Of a DNA stretch of 13,540 nt, positions 6,236-12,912 are shown in pieces; the stretch's first letter is position 1, and each line of letters starts with the position of its first letter. The stretch covers positions 1 through 13,540 of the forward strand of contig JAGYMR010000051.1 of NCBI GenBank assembly GCA_018400515.1, read 5' to 3'. This DNA is from Tangfeifania sp. Its GTDB lineage: Bacteria > Bacteroidota > Bacteroidia > Bacteroidales > Prolixibacteraceae. Both the position numbers and the translations under genes were made by a program. The notes beneath the pieces are model-generated. The model did no database searches. It saw only the letters and a list, made by a program, of their open reading frames with translations, and was not told the origin of the DNA.

Positions 6236-7584
6236 TTTTGAAACGCTTTTATTTTCAGACTTCTAAACTTTACCGTACAACCATTTTCCTGGTGACAGCC
6301 GTGATCCTGCAGAAGCACAGGTCCTTTTTCAGCCATGGCGAACCCTTCGTATTTGGCATATTTACTGTTTTCCACCAGTTGCTCAAAATGGGGACTCCCG
6401 TGGGTGTATTGAACCACCATGCGGTCATTGAGCCAATGCTGTGCTTTCCCGTCGGGGTACAATACAATGCGACCGCTGTTCCAATGGCCGGATCCCAACG
6501 CGTATCGGGCCTCTTTACCGGCCGGGATTAGATCATAAAGGGAAGCCATCGAATGGGAATCGGTGCCCCCCGCCTCAATTCCGGGAAAATTCTCATCATC
6601 AAGAATCTGATATTCAAGCCCGATAGAAGGTCCGTTATTCCCGATGCAATATTTCACCCCGCTGTTGGCCCCTTTCGACAAACTGAACTCAAATTTCAGT
6701 TCAAAAGGGCCATAAGTTTCCCGGGTGATAATATCTCCACCACCGGCTCCTCCCTGAACGGCCAACGCGCCATTTTTGACTGTCCAGCCCCGGGAGGGGA
6801 ATTCCGTTTCATGGGCACTTTTAAAATTTTCGGTTGACTTCCCGTCAAAAAGCAGTTCAAACCCCTGTGTTTTTTCAGCATCGCTCAAATGGTTCGGAAT
6901 AAGATTTTTAACATAAATCCCTTCGTCCGGAGCCGGTTTCAGATTTTCGGTTTTAATCCGGATGTTTTTCCATTTGATCTGGTGGCCTTCCGCATCTTTG
7001 TTATTCCCAATGCCGTGCACCTGCAATGCAATAAAACCTTTCGGGGTCATATCGTCAATTAAATGGGCTGCCGGTACGCCATTCACCCATGTACGCATGG
7101 AGTTACCGATGCATTCAATGCGGTAGTGGTTCCACTCCCCCAATTTCAGTGCAGGGCGTGCATCGGGATTTAAGGAAAGCGGATAAAGCCAACCGCGGCG
7201 GGCCTCATCATAAATACCCCCACTCCAGGCACGGTCCGAAGGATCCACCTCGCACTGGTACCCGTGTACCCTTCCGTCGCGATAATCCGGTTTGCTTTCA
7301 CTGCGGAACTGAATGCCGGAATTCATATTCTCTTCAACAAGCAGCTCCACTTCAAAAATAAAGTCACCATAGACTTTTTCGGTACACAAAAAAGAGTTGG
7401 GCGTATTCAGCACAGTTGTTCCCACGATCATGCCATCCTCCACTTCAAACTTTGCCTCGCCGTTTTTTTGCTCCCAGCCGGTCAGGTCTTTCCCGTTGAA
7501 AAGGCTGGTCCAACCGTCATCCTGAGCAGAAGAACAACCGCTCAAAACAAGGATTGCCAAAATAAAAAAATAAACTTTTCTCAT
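6232..7584 (-). CDS. Lipoprotein with two DUF1080 (3-keto-disaccharide hydrolase-type) domains
   Basis: The N-terminus has a lipobox (LVLSGCSS, Cys17), so the mature protein is lipid-anchored in the envelope. Two concanavalin-like DUF1080 (PF06439) domains follow. The first, about 24-211, begins GWTSLFNGKDLTGW and includes YGDFIFEVELLVEENMNSGIQFRS, GYQCEVDP, GGIYDE and WNHYRIECIGNSMRTWVNG. The second, about 240-447, begins GFELLFDGKSTENF and includes YGPFELKFEFSLSKGANSGVKY, IGLEYQILDDENFP, SLYDLIPAGKEAR and the closing DHGCHQENGCTVKFRSLKIK. Family members cleave 3-keto-glycosides, so this is the expected cleavage enzyme after the oxidoreductase acts. Single-domain proteins are about half this size; the two copies here are clearly diverged from each other. 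First gene of the operon, with a promoter motif about 65 bases upstream. Which domain is catalytic, and on what sugar, cannot be told. Confidence 0.93.
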   Translation of the reverse strand: MRKVYFFILAILVLSGCSSAQDDGWTSLFNGKDLTGWEQKNGEAKFEVEDGMIVGTTVLNTPNSFLCTEKVYGDFIFEVELLVEENMNSGIQFRSESKPDYRDGRVHGYQCEVDPSDRAWSGGIYDEARRGWLYPLSLNPDARPALKLGEWNHYRIECIGNSMRTWVNGVPAAHLIDDMTPKGFIALQVHGIGNNKDAEGHQIKWKNIRIKTENLKPAPDEGIYVKNLIPNHLSDAEKTQGFELLFDGKSTENFKSAHETEFPSRGWTVKNGALAVQGGAGGGDIITRETYGPFELKFEFSLSKGANSGVKYCIGNNGPSIGLEYQILDDENFPGIEAGGTDSHSMASLYDLIPAGKEARYALGSGHWNSGRIVLYPDGKAQHWLNDRMVVQYTHGSPHFEQLVENSKYAKYEGFAMAEKGPVLLQDHGCHQENGCTVKFRSLKIKAFQK

Positions 7585-7605
7585 TTGATTCTTTTTTCCA
7601 GGTTA

Positions 7606-7641
7606 AATGATGTGATCTATCATTCCGTGTTCGTACACGAA
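7606..7641. promoter_or_regulatory. Two inverted repeats in the leader of the DUF1080 operon (possible operators)
   Basis: AATGAT (7606-7611) and ATCATT (7619-7624) are 6-bp arms around 7 bases. TTCGT (7630-7634) and ACGAA (7637-7641) are 5-bp arms around AC. Both lie between the putative -7 box (7648-7655) and the ATG at 7584, the second at about the transcription start. They could bind a sugar-responsive repressor, but no regulator gene is present in the window. Confidence 0.35.
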
Positions 7642-7647
7642 AACACA

Positions 7648-7655
7648 CAAAATTA
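7648..7655 (-). promoter_or_regulatory. Putative -7 element for the DUF1080 operon
   Basis: On the minus strand this reads TAATTTTG, an exact TAnnTTTG match. It predicts a leader of about 57 nt before the ATG at 7584. The -33 box is not evident. Confidence 0.45.
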
Positions 7656-7789
7656 ACCATTTTTTTCCCTGGTCAGGAATATTGCATAACAAAAATTACA
7701 AAACTTTTCCCCCATTGATGAATTTCTTACTTCTGCCCGTCCGGAAAAAGGCAAAAAAATTTCTCAAATCCTGTTCCGGAAAAGCCCCG

Positions 7790-8626
7790 TTACGAATCTT
7801 CCCTAAAGATCAAATGCCATTTAAGAACCGCCTTCCGGCCCATCAGTCCCATCCGGCAAAAAAGGGATAAATCCTCTCTTTTATATTCCTCCATAAGGGA
7901 TTCGGCATGACGCAAAGCACCGGACCGGATGTAATAATCGATCGCCTGGGAATAAATCCTGTCCCGTCTCTGGTCATCGAACAATTCAAAAACCGAACTT
8001 CCGGAGGCATTTGAAAAATCGACCATGGCTTTTTTATGCTTCTCCTTCAGGCCAATAGTGGTATAAAACATCCAGTGCTGAAACCATCCGGGAAGCGTCA
8101 CTCCCCTCCCTTTCAGCCGGACGCCCAGATCATAAACGGGCTGGCAAAGGGCATCGGAATGCAGCTGCACCAGCAGTTTCAGTGCCAGGATCCCCCTGCC
8201 GGAAAGCTCCTCCGGCAGACGATCCACGGAGGTTGATATCCAGTAGTTCTCTGCCTCAAGACCGGTCAGGTTACAGGCAAGGGCAATTTCATAAAATGCA
8301 TTTCGCGTAATCACTGAATCACCATCCTGAGGAAACAACGTTCGCTGAACCACGGCATAAAAAAATGCCCGTTGGTTATCACCGAGCAAGGCAAAACTGC
8401 GGGAAAGCTCAGCAAAAAACAACGGTTTATACCGGCTGTTCCCGGAAGAAAGAAACTGTTCGGCAGCAAAGGTGGCATTTTTGATGTTATCCTCCACCAA
8501 TGGCTTATTGCCCTGGTTGTTGATCAGCTTTAAATAGGCTGATTCGGTTTGGGCATTAAATTGTCCGAACAAAAAAAGGGGTACTCCACCGAAAAAAAAG
8601 AAGAACAAAATGGACGTCCGTTTCAT
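7790..8626 (-). CDS. Exported protein of unknown function
   Basis: I do not recognise this protein. From the ATG at 8626 it has 278 residues with a clear signal peptide (MKRTSILFFFFFGGVPLFLFGQ, cleavage likely near Gln22). The rest is rich in leucine, alanine and aromatic residues with alternating amphipathic segments (e.g. AELSRSFALLGDNQRAFFYAVVQRTLF, and DYYIRSGALRHAESLMEEYKRE near the C-terminus), which suggests a helical-repeat (TPR-like) fold, without clear repeats. The in-frame ATG at 8692 would place 22 polar residues before the signal peptide and is rejected. It lies 103 bases downstream of another unrecognised exported gene on the same strand, and the two probably form a unit. No catalytic motif is seen. 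Confidence 0.75.
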   Translation of the reverse strand: MKRTSILFFFFFGGVPLFLFGQFNAQTESAYLKLINNQGNKPLVEDNIKNATFAAEQFLSSGNSRYKPLFFAELSRSFALLGDNQRAFFYAVVQRTLFPQDGDSVITRNAFYEIALACNLTGLEAENYWISTSVDRLPEELSGRGILALKLLVQLHSDALCQPVYDLGVRLKGRGVTLPGWFQHWMFYTTIGLKEKHKKAMVDFSNASGSSVFELFDDQRRDRIYSQAIDYYIRSGALRHAESLMEEYKREDLSLFCRMGLMGRKAVLKWHLIFREDS

Positions 8627-8729
8627 ACACTCTGAAATTTTTGATCTTAAAAGGTAACATCGGTAATTCCCATAAAATTTATAATCAGGCACTTGTGTGT
8701 TTAAATATGATTCATGTTCGCTTCATAAC

Positions 8730-9305
8730 CTAAAATTTTAAAGTCAGTGCCACCGAGGGAATTCCAAAGGATTCCGAAGTCCGGGGCCGCTGATCCATCT
8801 TAAGCTTTATCCCGTATTTATAACGAATCAGTTCCTGTTTTTTTTCAAGCCGGTATTTTCCATGAATCCAATCAAACAGATAGGAGGATAAAATCAGGGT
8901 GAGTGAGGTGACGAACAGCGCCTGGTCGGTTTTAAATGCAGGATCGTCGAGCCAGATATCCCCCAGGTTCTGGCCCCTGTTTTTCATCCGGATCATATTT
9001 GCTGCGATCCCTGCAAAACCCACTGTCCGGGTTCCAAGCAAGACAAACCCCATGGCATTGTCTTTGGCTTTAAAATGGACATACCCGGGCACGATAGCAC
9101 TGTAGGCCATATCCATCATACGAACATCCCTTTCCAGCAGCTGGAATTCTTCAAACAGCATGTTTTCATAAAGACGGGGCATTTCTGTCTGATCCCCTTC
9201 CCTGCGGTGAAAAACATCAAAATCCTGTGCCATGAGCGGTTGCACAAAAAAATTCATCAGCAGAACAATCCCCAGGGGGACAAATTTGAGCCATCTTCGT
9301 TTCAT
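8730..9305 (-). CDS. Exported membrane-associated protein of unknown function
   Basis: I do not recognise it with certainty. The 191 residues start with a signal peptide (MKRRWLKFVPLGIVLLMNFFVQPLMA, cleavage before QDFD). The mature part has YSAIVPGYVHFKAKDNAMGFVLLGTRTVGFAGIAANM (about 68-104), which recalls the 'S-x-x-x-P-G-x-x-x-x' plus hydrophobic helix pattern of small Bacteroidota proteins such as the DUF5683 group, and a second hydrophobic segment (LFVTSLTLILSSYLFDW, about 130-146). The C-terminus is basic and then ends in alternating hydrophobic residues and Phe (VALTLKF), as in beta-barrel or outer-membrane-associated proteins. It is upstream of, and likely cotranscribed with, the gene at 7790-8626, and divergent from the symporter. 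Confidence 0.75.
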   Translation of the reverse strand: MKRRWLKFVPLGIVLLMNFFVQPLMAQDFDVFHRREGDQTEMPRLYENMLFEEFQLLERDVRMMDMAYSAIVPGYVHFKAKDNAMGFVLLGTRTVGFAGIAANMIRMKNRGQNLGDIWLDDPAFKTDQALFVTSLTLILSSYLFDWIHGKYRLEKKQELIRYKYGIKLKMDQRPRTSESFGIPSVALTLKF

Positions 9306-9505
9306 TCGTGTACTTCTTTGTTTTCAATTTATTCCGGAGCATCCCGCAAATACCCCTTCCCCGGCAGCCCGGGTCAGGTTTTGCCCCGGAGAGGACAAAA
9401 AAAATACCTTCGGGGAGCAGCTATTGGCCCGGGGAAAAATCGCTAAACACGCCCGGGAATCCTGCAAAAGTTTTAAAAACAAGCACCGGTCACGATACGA
9501 AAGTA

Positions 9506-9513
9506 TAATTTTG
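9506..9513 (+). promoter_or_regulatory. Putative -7 element for the sodium:solute symporter gene
   Basis: TAATTTTG matches TAnnTTTG exactly and predicts a leader of about 36 nt before the ATG at 9556. A second near-match, CATATTTG at 9528-9535, is one base off. The remainder of the 250-base divergent gap (9306-9555) shows no strong inverted repeat or terminator. Confidence 0.42.
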
Positions 9514-9555
9514 CATCAGAAATTCCCATATTTGCGGTTTAAAAATCATTGGCTC

Positions 9556-10887
9556 ATGCAACCGACCCTGGTTATTATTCTCTATTTTCTGGTCATTCTA
9601 TTGATCGGTGTTTATTCGGCCTTCCGGATAAAAAATCCTGCCGATTATTATGTTGCTGGAAAAAGAGCCGGGCTGCTGCCCGTTTCGGGAAGTTTGCTGG
9701 CCACCATTCTGGGGGGGTCGGCCATTCTGGGCACCATTGAGCTGGGACAAAAAGCGGGCTGGGCCGCACTATGGTTTTTGTTCTGTGCTGCTTTGGGGCT
9801 GTTCATCCTGACACCGCTCGCCAAATATGTCCGGCGTTTCGGAAAATACACCTTACCGGAACTGCTGGGATTCTTTTTCGGAAGAAAAACGGAATTCATT
9901 GCCTCTCTGATTATCCCGGCAGCCTGGCTAGGCATTGTAGCCGCCCAGATCATTGCAGCGGCAAAAATCATTGCCGGGCTCGGGGGATTGGATTACAACA
10001 CCGCGGCCCTTCTTTCGGGAGCGGTATTCATCCTCTACACTCTGATAGGCGGGCAGCTCAGCATTTTAAAAACCGACATGCTGCAATCCGTCCTTCTCAT
10101 TTCAGGCCTCCTGGCACTGGTGATCGTCTCATTCCGGAACTCAGGTGATCGTATTGTACAATCTTTTCACTACACCTCCCTTTTTAATGAATCATTTTCC
10201 ATCCTCGATTTAATCATCCTTATTCTGACCTACTCGGTTACATTCATTGTCGGACCGGATATATACTCCCGGGTGTTTTGCGCAAGAAATGAAAAGACGG
10301 CTGCCCGAAGTACCCTGTTGGTGGCCTTCCTGTTGCTGCCGGTATCGTTCATGCTCACCTATCTGGGCATTTATTCGGGAGAGTCGGGTGAAGCAGAGAT
10401 CATGGCCTTTGCGCACCCCCTTCTCCCGGGGTGGTTTTACGGCCTTTTTGCAGCTGCATTGCTGTCGGCGGTCATGTCCTCCGCGGACACCACCCTTTTA
10501 ACCTCTTCTCTCATCTTAAGTGAGCTGATCTCCGGAAATCCTGACAAGAAGGGATCGCTGAGGCTCACCCGTTTTATGATCACCGGACTCGGGGGGTTAA
10601 GCATTGCCATCGCCCTTTTCATCACCTCCATCCTGCAATCGTTGCTGCTTGCCCTGACCTTTTTCTCCGGGGCATTTATCGTTCCGATGCTTGCAGGGCT
10701 ATTACGGCTGAAGGTGGTAAGGGAGCAGCTGACCGCCGCCATTCTCACAGGCGGCCTGGTTGCCCTTGCCGGGAAACTGACCGTCCTGTTTTATCATTCA
10801 CTCACGGGAAACCTCGTGATCATCTCCTCCTTTTTTCTGAACGGGATATTGTTGTTTGTATCCTTCCGCAAAAATGGGAGACAGTAA
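9556..10887 (+). CDS. Sodium:solute symporter (SSS family)
   Basis: A 443-residue inner-membrane transporter with about 12-13 hydrophobic helices. Family features seen are NPADYYVAGKR at 27-37 (the D-Y-Y/F-x-A-G-R signature after helix 1), LLATILGGSAILGTIELGQKAGW at 47-69, YTLIGGQLSILKTDMLQ at 161-177 (the Y-x-x-x-G-G-x-x-x-x-x-x-T-D-x-x-Q motif), GPDIYSRVFCARNEKTAARS at 233-252, and SSADTTLLTSS at 308-318, the segment that supplies serine and threonine ligands of the conserved sodium site. The frame stays open upstream to an ATG at 9232, but that stretch is polar, overlaps the divergent gene at 8730-9305 and lies upstream of the promoter motif, so 9556 (MQPTLVIILYF) is chosen. Substrate unknown: sugar, proline, pantothenate and other ligands occur in this family. 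It converges with an aminopeptidase P gene, 25 bases apart. Confidence 0.92.
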   Translation: MQPTLVIILYFLVILLIGVYSAFRIKNPADYYVAGKRAGLLPVSGSLLATILGGSAILGTIELGQKAGWAALWFLFCAALGLFILTPLAKYVRRFGKYTLPELLGFFFGRKTEFIASLIIPAAWLGIVAAQIIAAAKIIAGLGGLDYNTAALLSGAVFILYTLIGGQLSILKTDMLQSVLLISGLLALVIVSFRNSGDRIVQSFHYTSLFNESFSILDLIILILTYSVTFIVGPDIYSRVFCARNEKTAARSTLLVAFLLLPVSFMLTYLGIYSGESGEAEIMAFAHPLLPGWFYGLFAAALLSAVMSSADTTLLTSSLILSELISGNPDKKGSLRLTRFMITGLGGLSIAIALFITSILQSLLLALTFFSGAFIVPMLAGLLRLKVVREQLTAAILTGGLVALAGKLTVLFYHSLTGNLVIISSFFLNGILLFVSFRKNGRQ

Positions 10888-10912
10888 TGACCGAATCCGG
10901 GGAGGATCTTTT

Positions 10913-12691
10913 TCAAATTTCATCTGTCAGTGCTTCCAGAAAACCGTGCAGGTTCATTCTCAGCAGGGGTTTCAGTTCCTCCCGCACCCGTCGGTGATAC
11001 TGATTGATCCAGGTGGTCTCTTCGGAGGTCAGCAGGTCATGCCGCAGCAATGAAGTATCGATGGGACACATGGTGAGGGTATCGAACCCCAGGAAGCGCC
11101 CGAAAGGGGTCTCCTCTTTTTCTTCACAGACCATCATATTCTCTACGCGTATGCCGTATTCCCCCTCCCGGTAAATTCCGGGCTCATTCGAAAGCACCAT
11201 GCCGGGCCGGATCGGCACCGGATTGTATTCCTGGCGGACGGAAAAAGGACCTTCATGCACATTCAGGAAATGCCCCACCCCATGGCCCGTACCGTGTCCG
11301 TAGTTCAATCCGTTTTCCCAGAGCGCTTTCCGCGCAAGAATATCCAGCTGACACCCTTTGGTGCCTTCCGGGAAACGCGCGTTGGTGAGTGCGATCATCC
11401 CTTTCAGGACCAGGGTAAAATCGGTTTTCTGCTTTTTAGAAACCTTCCCTAACGCCACCGTCCGTGTGATATCGGTGGTTCCCTGCAGGTAATGCCCGCC
11501 CGAGTCGAAAAGCAAAAGGCCCTCCGCCCGGAGAGGCAACGCATTTTCCGGCCCAGCACTCAGGTGAACCATGGCCCCGTGGGCTTTATACCCCACAATG
11601 GGGGAGAAACTATCTCCCTGAAAATCCTGCTTAAAACTCCGGAATACCGACAACTTGCGCCCGACATCGTATTCTGTCAGCGGCTCCCTGCCAATGCTGT
11701 TTTTTAACCAGGCCAGAAACTCCACCATGGCCACTCCGTCTTTTTGCATGGCTTCCCGGAAACCATCCAGTTCGGTTAGGTTCTTCCGGGCTTTCATTGA
11801 GGCAATGACGGAAGGGGCTTCCACCATTTCATTCTTTCCGCTCAAAGCTCCCATTACTGCCTGGCTGGCGGAAGCGGGATCGATCAGCACCCTTTTTTCC
11901 TCCACCGAGGGAAGCCACTCCCAAAATCCAGCATAATCCACCACCCGGATTTTCTCTTTCTCAAGACAAGTCATGAGCTCTGCAGGAAATTTTGCACGAT
12001 CAGCAAACAAAACCGACCGCTCCGGGCCAATCATTCCAAAACCTGTAAAAACCGGATTGTAGGGAATATCGGACCCCCGCAGGTTAAAGATCCATGCCAG
12101 TTCATCGAGTGCCGTGACAATCAGGAGATCTGTTCCGTTACGCTTCAGTTCCGCAACCACCATTTCATGCTTCTCCTTACGTGAGCGGCCGGCACAAGAC
12201 ATTCTTAATTCAAAAACGGAATCCGCAGGAATACCGGGCCGGTTGGCCCAGATGGCTTCAAAAAGATCCGGAGTTTCAACCAGTTCAATTCCGCTGTCCC
12301 CAAGCGCATTTTTTAAATTCCGCCAGGGGGCCACCGGAAGCACCTGGGGATCTGCCCCCACCCGGCTTCCGTGAGGACATTTTTCAACGAGCCACTGCTC
12401 CGGTGGTACCGCTCCGGGGACCCGCAACTTCATGAGTTCAACGCCGGATCCCTCCAACGCTTCCTCTGCCTGAATAAAATAGCGGGAATCGGTCCACAAC
12501 ACCGCTTCGTCGCGGGTAACCACCACCACGCCAAAAGACCCGGTAAACCCGGTGATAAAAGCCCGGGTCTCCCAGCGGGCAGGCAGGTATTCACCGGAAT
12601 GCGGATCGGTTCCCGGGATGTACCAGGCATGCAGCCGGTGCTTTTCCATCTCCTTTCGCAATGCACTCAGTCGGGATTGTATTTCATTCAT
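10913..12691 (-). CDS. Aminopeptidase P family protein (Xaa-Pro aminopeptidase, XPNPEP1 type)
   Basis: A metallopeptidase of clan MG (family M24B) that removes the N-terminal residue from peptides with proline in second position. At 592 residues it is the long, three-domain type resembling eukaryotic XPNPEP1, not the roughly 440-residue E. coli PepP. Two creatinase-like N-terminal domains (about 6-135 and 155-305) precede the pita-bread peptidase domain (about 312-520) and a C-terminal extension. All five metal ligands are visible: Asp396 (LLLFDSGG), Asp407 (TTDITRT), His470 (GHGTGHGVGHFL), Glu503 (SNEPGIY) and Glu517 (GIRVEN). The supporting histidines His376, His466 and His479 (NVHEGP) are also present, with spacings like those of XPNPEP1. 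No signal peptide, so it is cytoplasmic and serves peptide recycling. The start at 12691 fits the usual beginning of the family. Confidence 0.95.
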   Translation of the reverse strand: MNEIQSRLSALRKEMEKHRLHAWYIPGTDPHSGEYLPARWETRAFITGFTGSFGVVVVTRDEAVLWTDSRYFIQAEEALEGSGVELMKLRVPGAVPPEQWLVEKCPHGSRVGADPQVLPVAPWRNLKNALGDSGIELVETPDLFEAIWANRPGIPADSVFELRMSCAGRSRKEKHEMVVAELKRNGTDLLIVTALDELAWIFNLRGSDIPYNPVFTGFGMIGPERSVLFADRAKFPAELMTCLEKEKIRVVDYAGFWEWLPSVEEKRVLIDPASASQAVMGALSGKNEMVEAPSVIASMKARKNLTELDGFREAMQKDGVAMVEFLAWLKNSIGREPLTEYDVGRKLSVFRSFKQDFQGDSFSPIVGYKAHGAMVHLSAGPENALPLRAEGLLLFDSGGHYLQGTTDITRTVALGKVSKKQKTDFTLVLKGMIALTNARFPEGTKGCQLDILARKALWENGLNYGHGTGHGVGHFLNVHEGPFSVRQEYNPVPIRPGMVLSNEPGIYREGEYGIRVENMMVCEEKEETPFGRFLGFDTLTMCPIDTSLLRHDLLTSEETTWINQYHRRVREELKPLLRMNLHGFLEALTDEI

Positions 12692-12795
12692 ATGATTAAA
12701 TTGTTTATTTTAAAGGTACTGGAACTCGCATGTAATTTTATTCATTACCTTTTGTGATGGTTGCATCATGCTCGTTTCATAGGAAAATAATTTAC

Positions 12796-12822
12796 TCAAA
12801 CATTTAATAATTAACTATTTGA
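12796..12822. promoter_or_regulatory. 27-bp imperfect AT-rich palindrome upstream of aminopeptidase P
   Basis: Centred on 12809, 11 of 13 base pairs match: TCAAA at the left end is answered by TTTGA at the right, and the core is TTAAT-A-ATTAA. The mismatches are at 12801/12817 and 12803/12815. The length and symmetry are those of a regulator site. The left half read on the minus strand gives AATGTTTG, one base off the -7 consensus, so it may overlap the aminopeptidase promoter about 105 bases before its ATG. AT-richness makes chance symmetry more likely than usual. Confidence 0.4.
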
Positions 12823-12831
12823 AGAATTTTT

Positions 12832-12855
12832 TTTAAAGGAGGTTTCCCCTTTAAA
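12832..12855. repeat. Perfect 8-bp inverted repeat in the Nudix / aminopeptidase gap
   Basis: TTTAAAGG (12832-12839) and CCTTTAAA (12848-12855) are perfect arms around 8 bases. A T-run precedes it on the plus strand, so on the minus strand an A-run follows; that is the wrong composition for a terminator of the Nudix gene. It lies 9 bases from the 27-bp palindrome at 12796-12822 and may belong to the same control region. Confidence 0.35.
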
Positions 12856-12894
12856 CCCCACTAACTTTTTTCCTGCTTAAAAAGACCTGCCGGG

Positions 12895-12911
12895 ACGGAT
12901 TTGCAATCCGT
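12895..12911. repeat. Hairpin directly after the Nudix stop codon
   Basis: ACGGATT (12895-12901) and AATCCGT (12905-12911) form a perfect 7-bp stem with a 3-base loop, one base from the Nudix stop codon at 12913-12915. On the minus strand a T5 run (12881-12885 region) follows only after about 9 further bases, so it is a weak terminator candidate for the Nudix gene at best. Confidence 0.4.
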
Positions 12912-12912
12912 T

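Noticed and set aside
7740..7789. Possible terminator downstream of the gene at 7790-8626
   Set aside because: A T7 run is present on the minus strand, but the only stem before it is ATTT/AAAT (4 bp, no GC); TCCGGAAAA occurs twice as a direct repeat, not as a hairpin.
9368..9457. Three CCCGGG sites within 90 bases in the divergent gap
   Set aside because: CCGG-rich words are frequent throughout the window, there is no regular spacing and no extended shared sequence, so no REP-like element is claimed.
9232..9555. Possible 108-residue N-terminal extension of the symporter
   Set aside because: Polar and low in conserved features, overlaps the divergent gene at 8730-9305, and lies upstream of the promoter motif at 9506-9513; the family begins at the hydrophobic segment after 9556.
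10891..10913. Possible terminator between symporter and aminopeptidase P
   Set aside because: ATCC/GGAT followed by five T is present, but a 4-bp stem is too short to support a terminator call.
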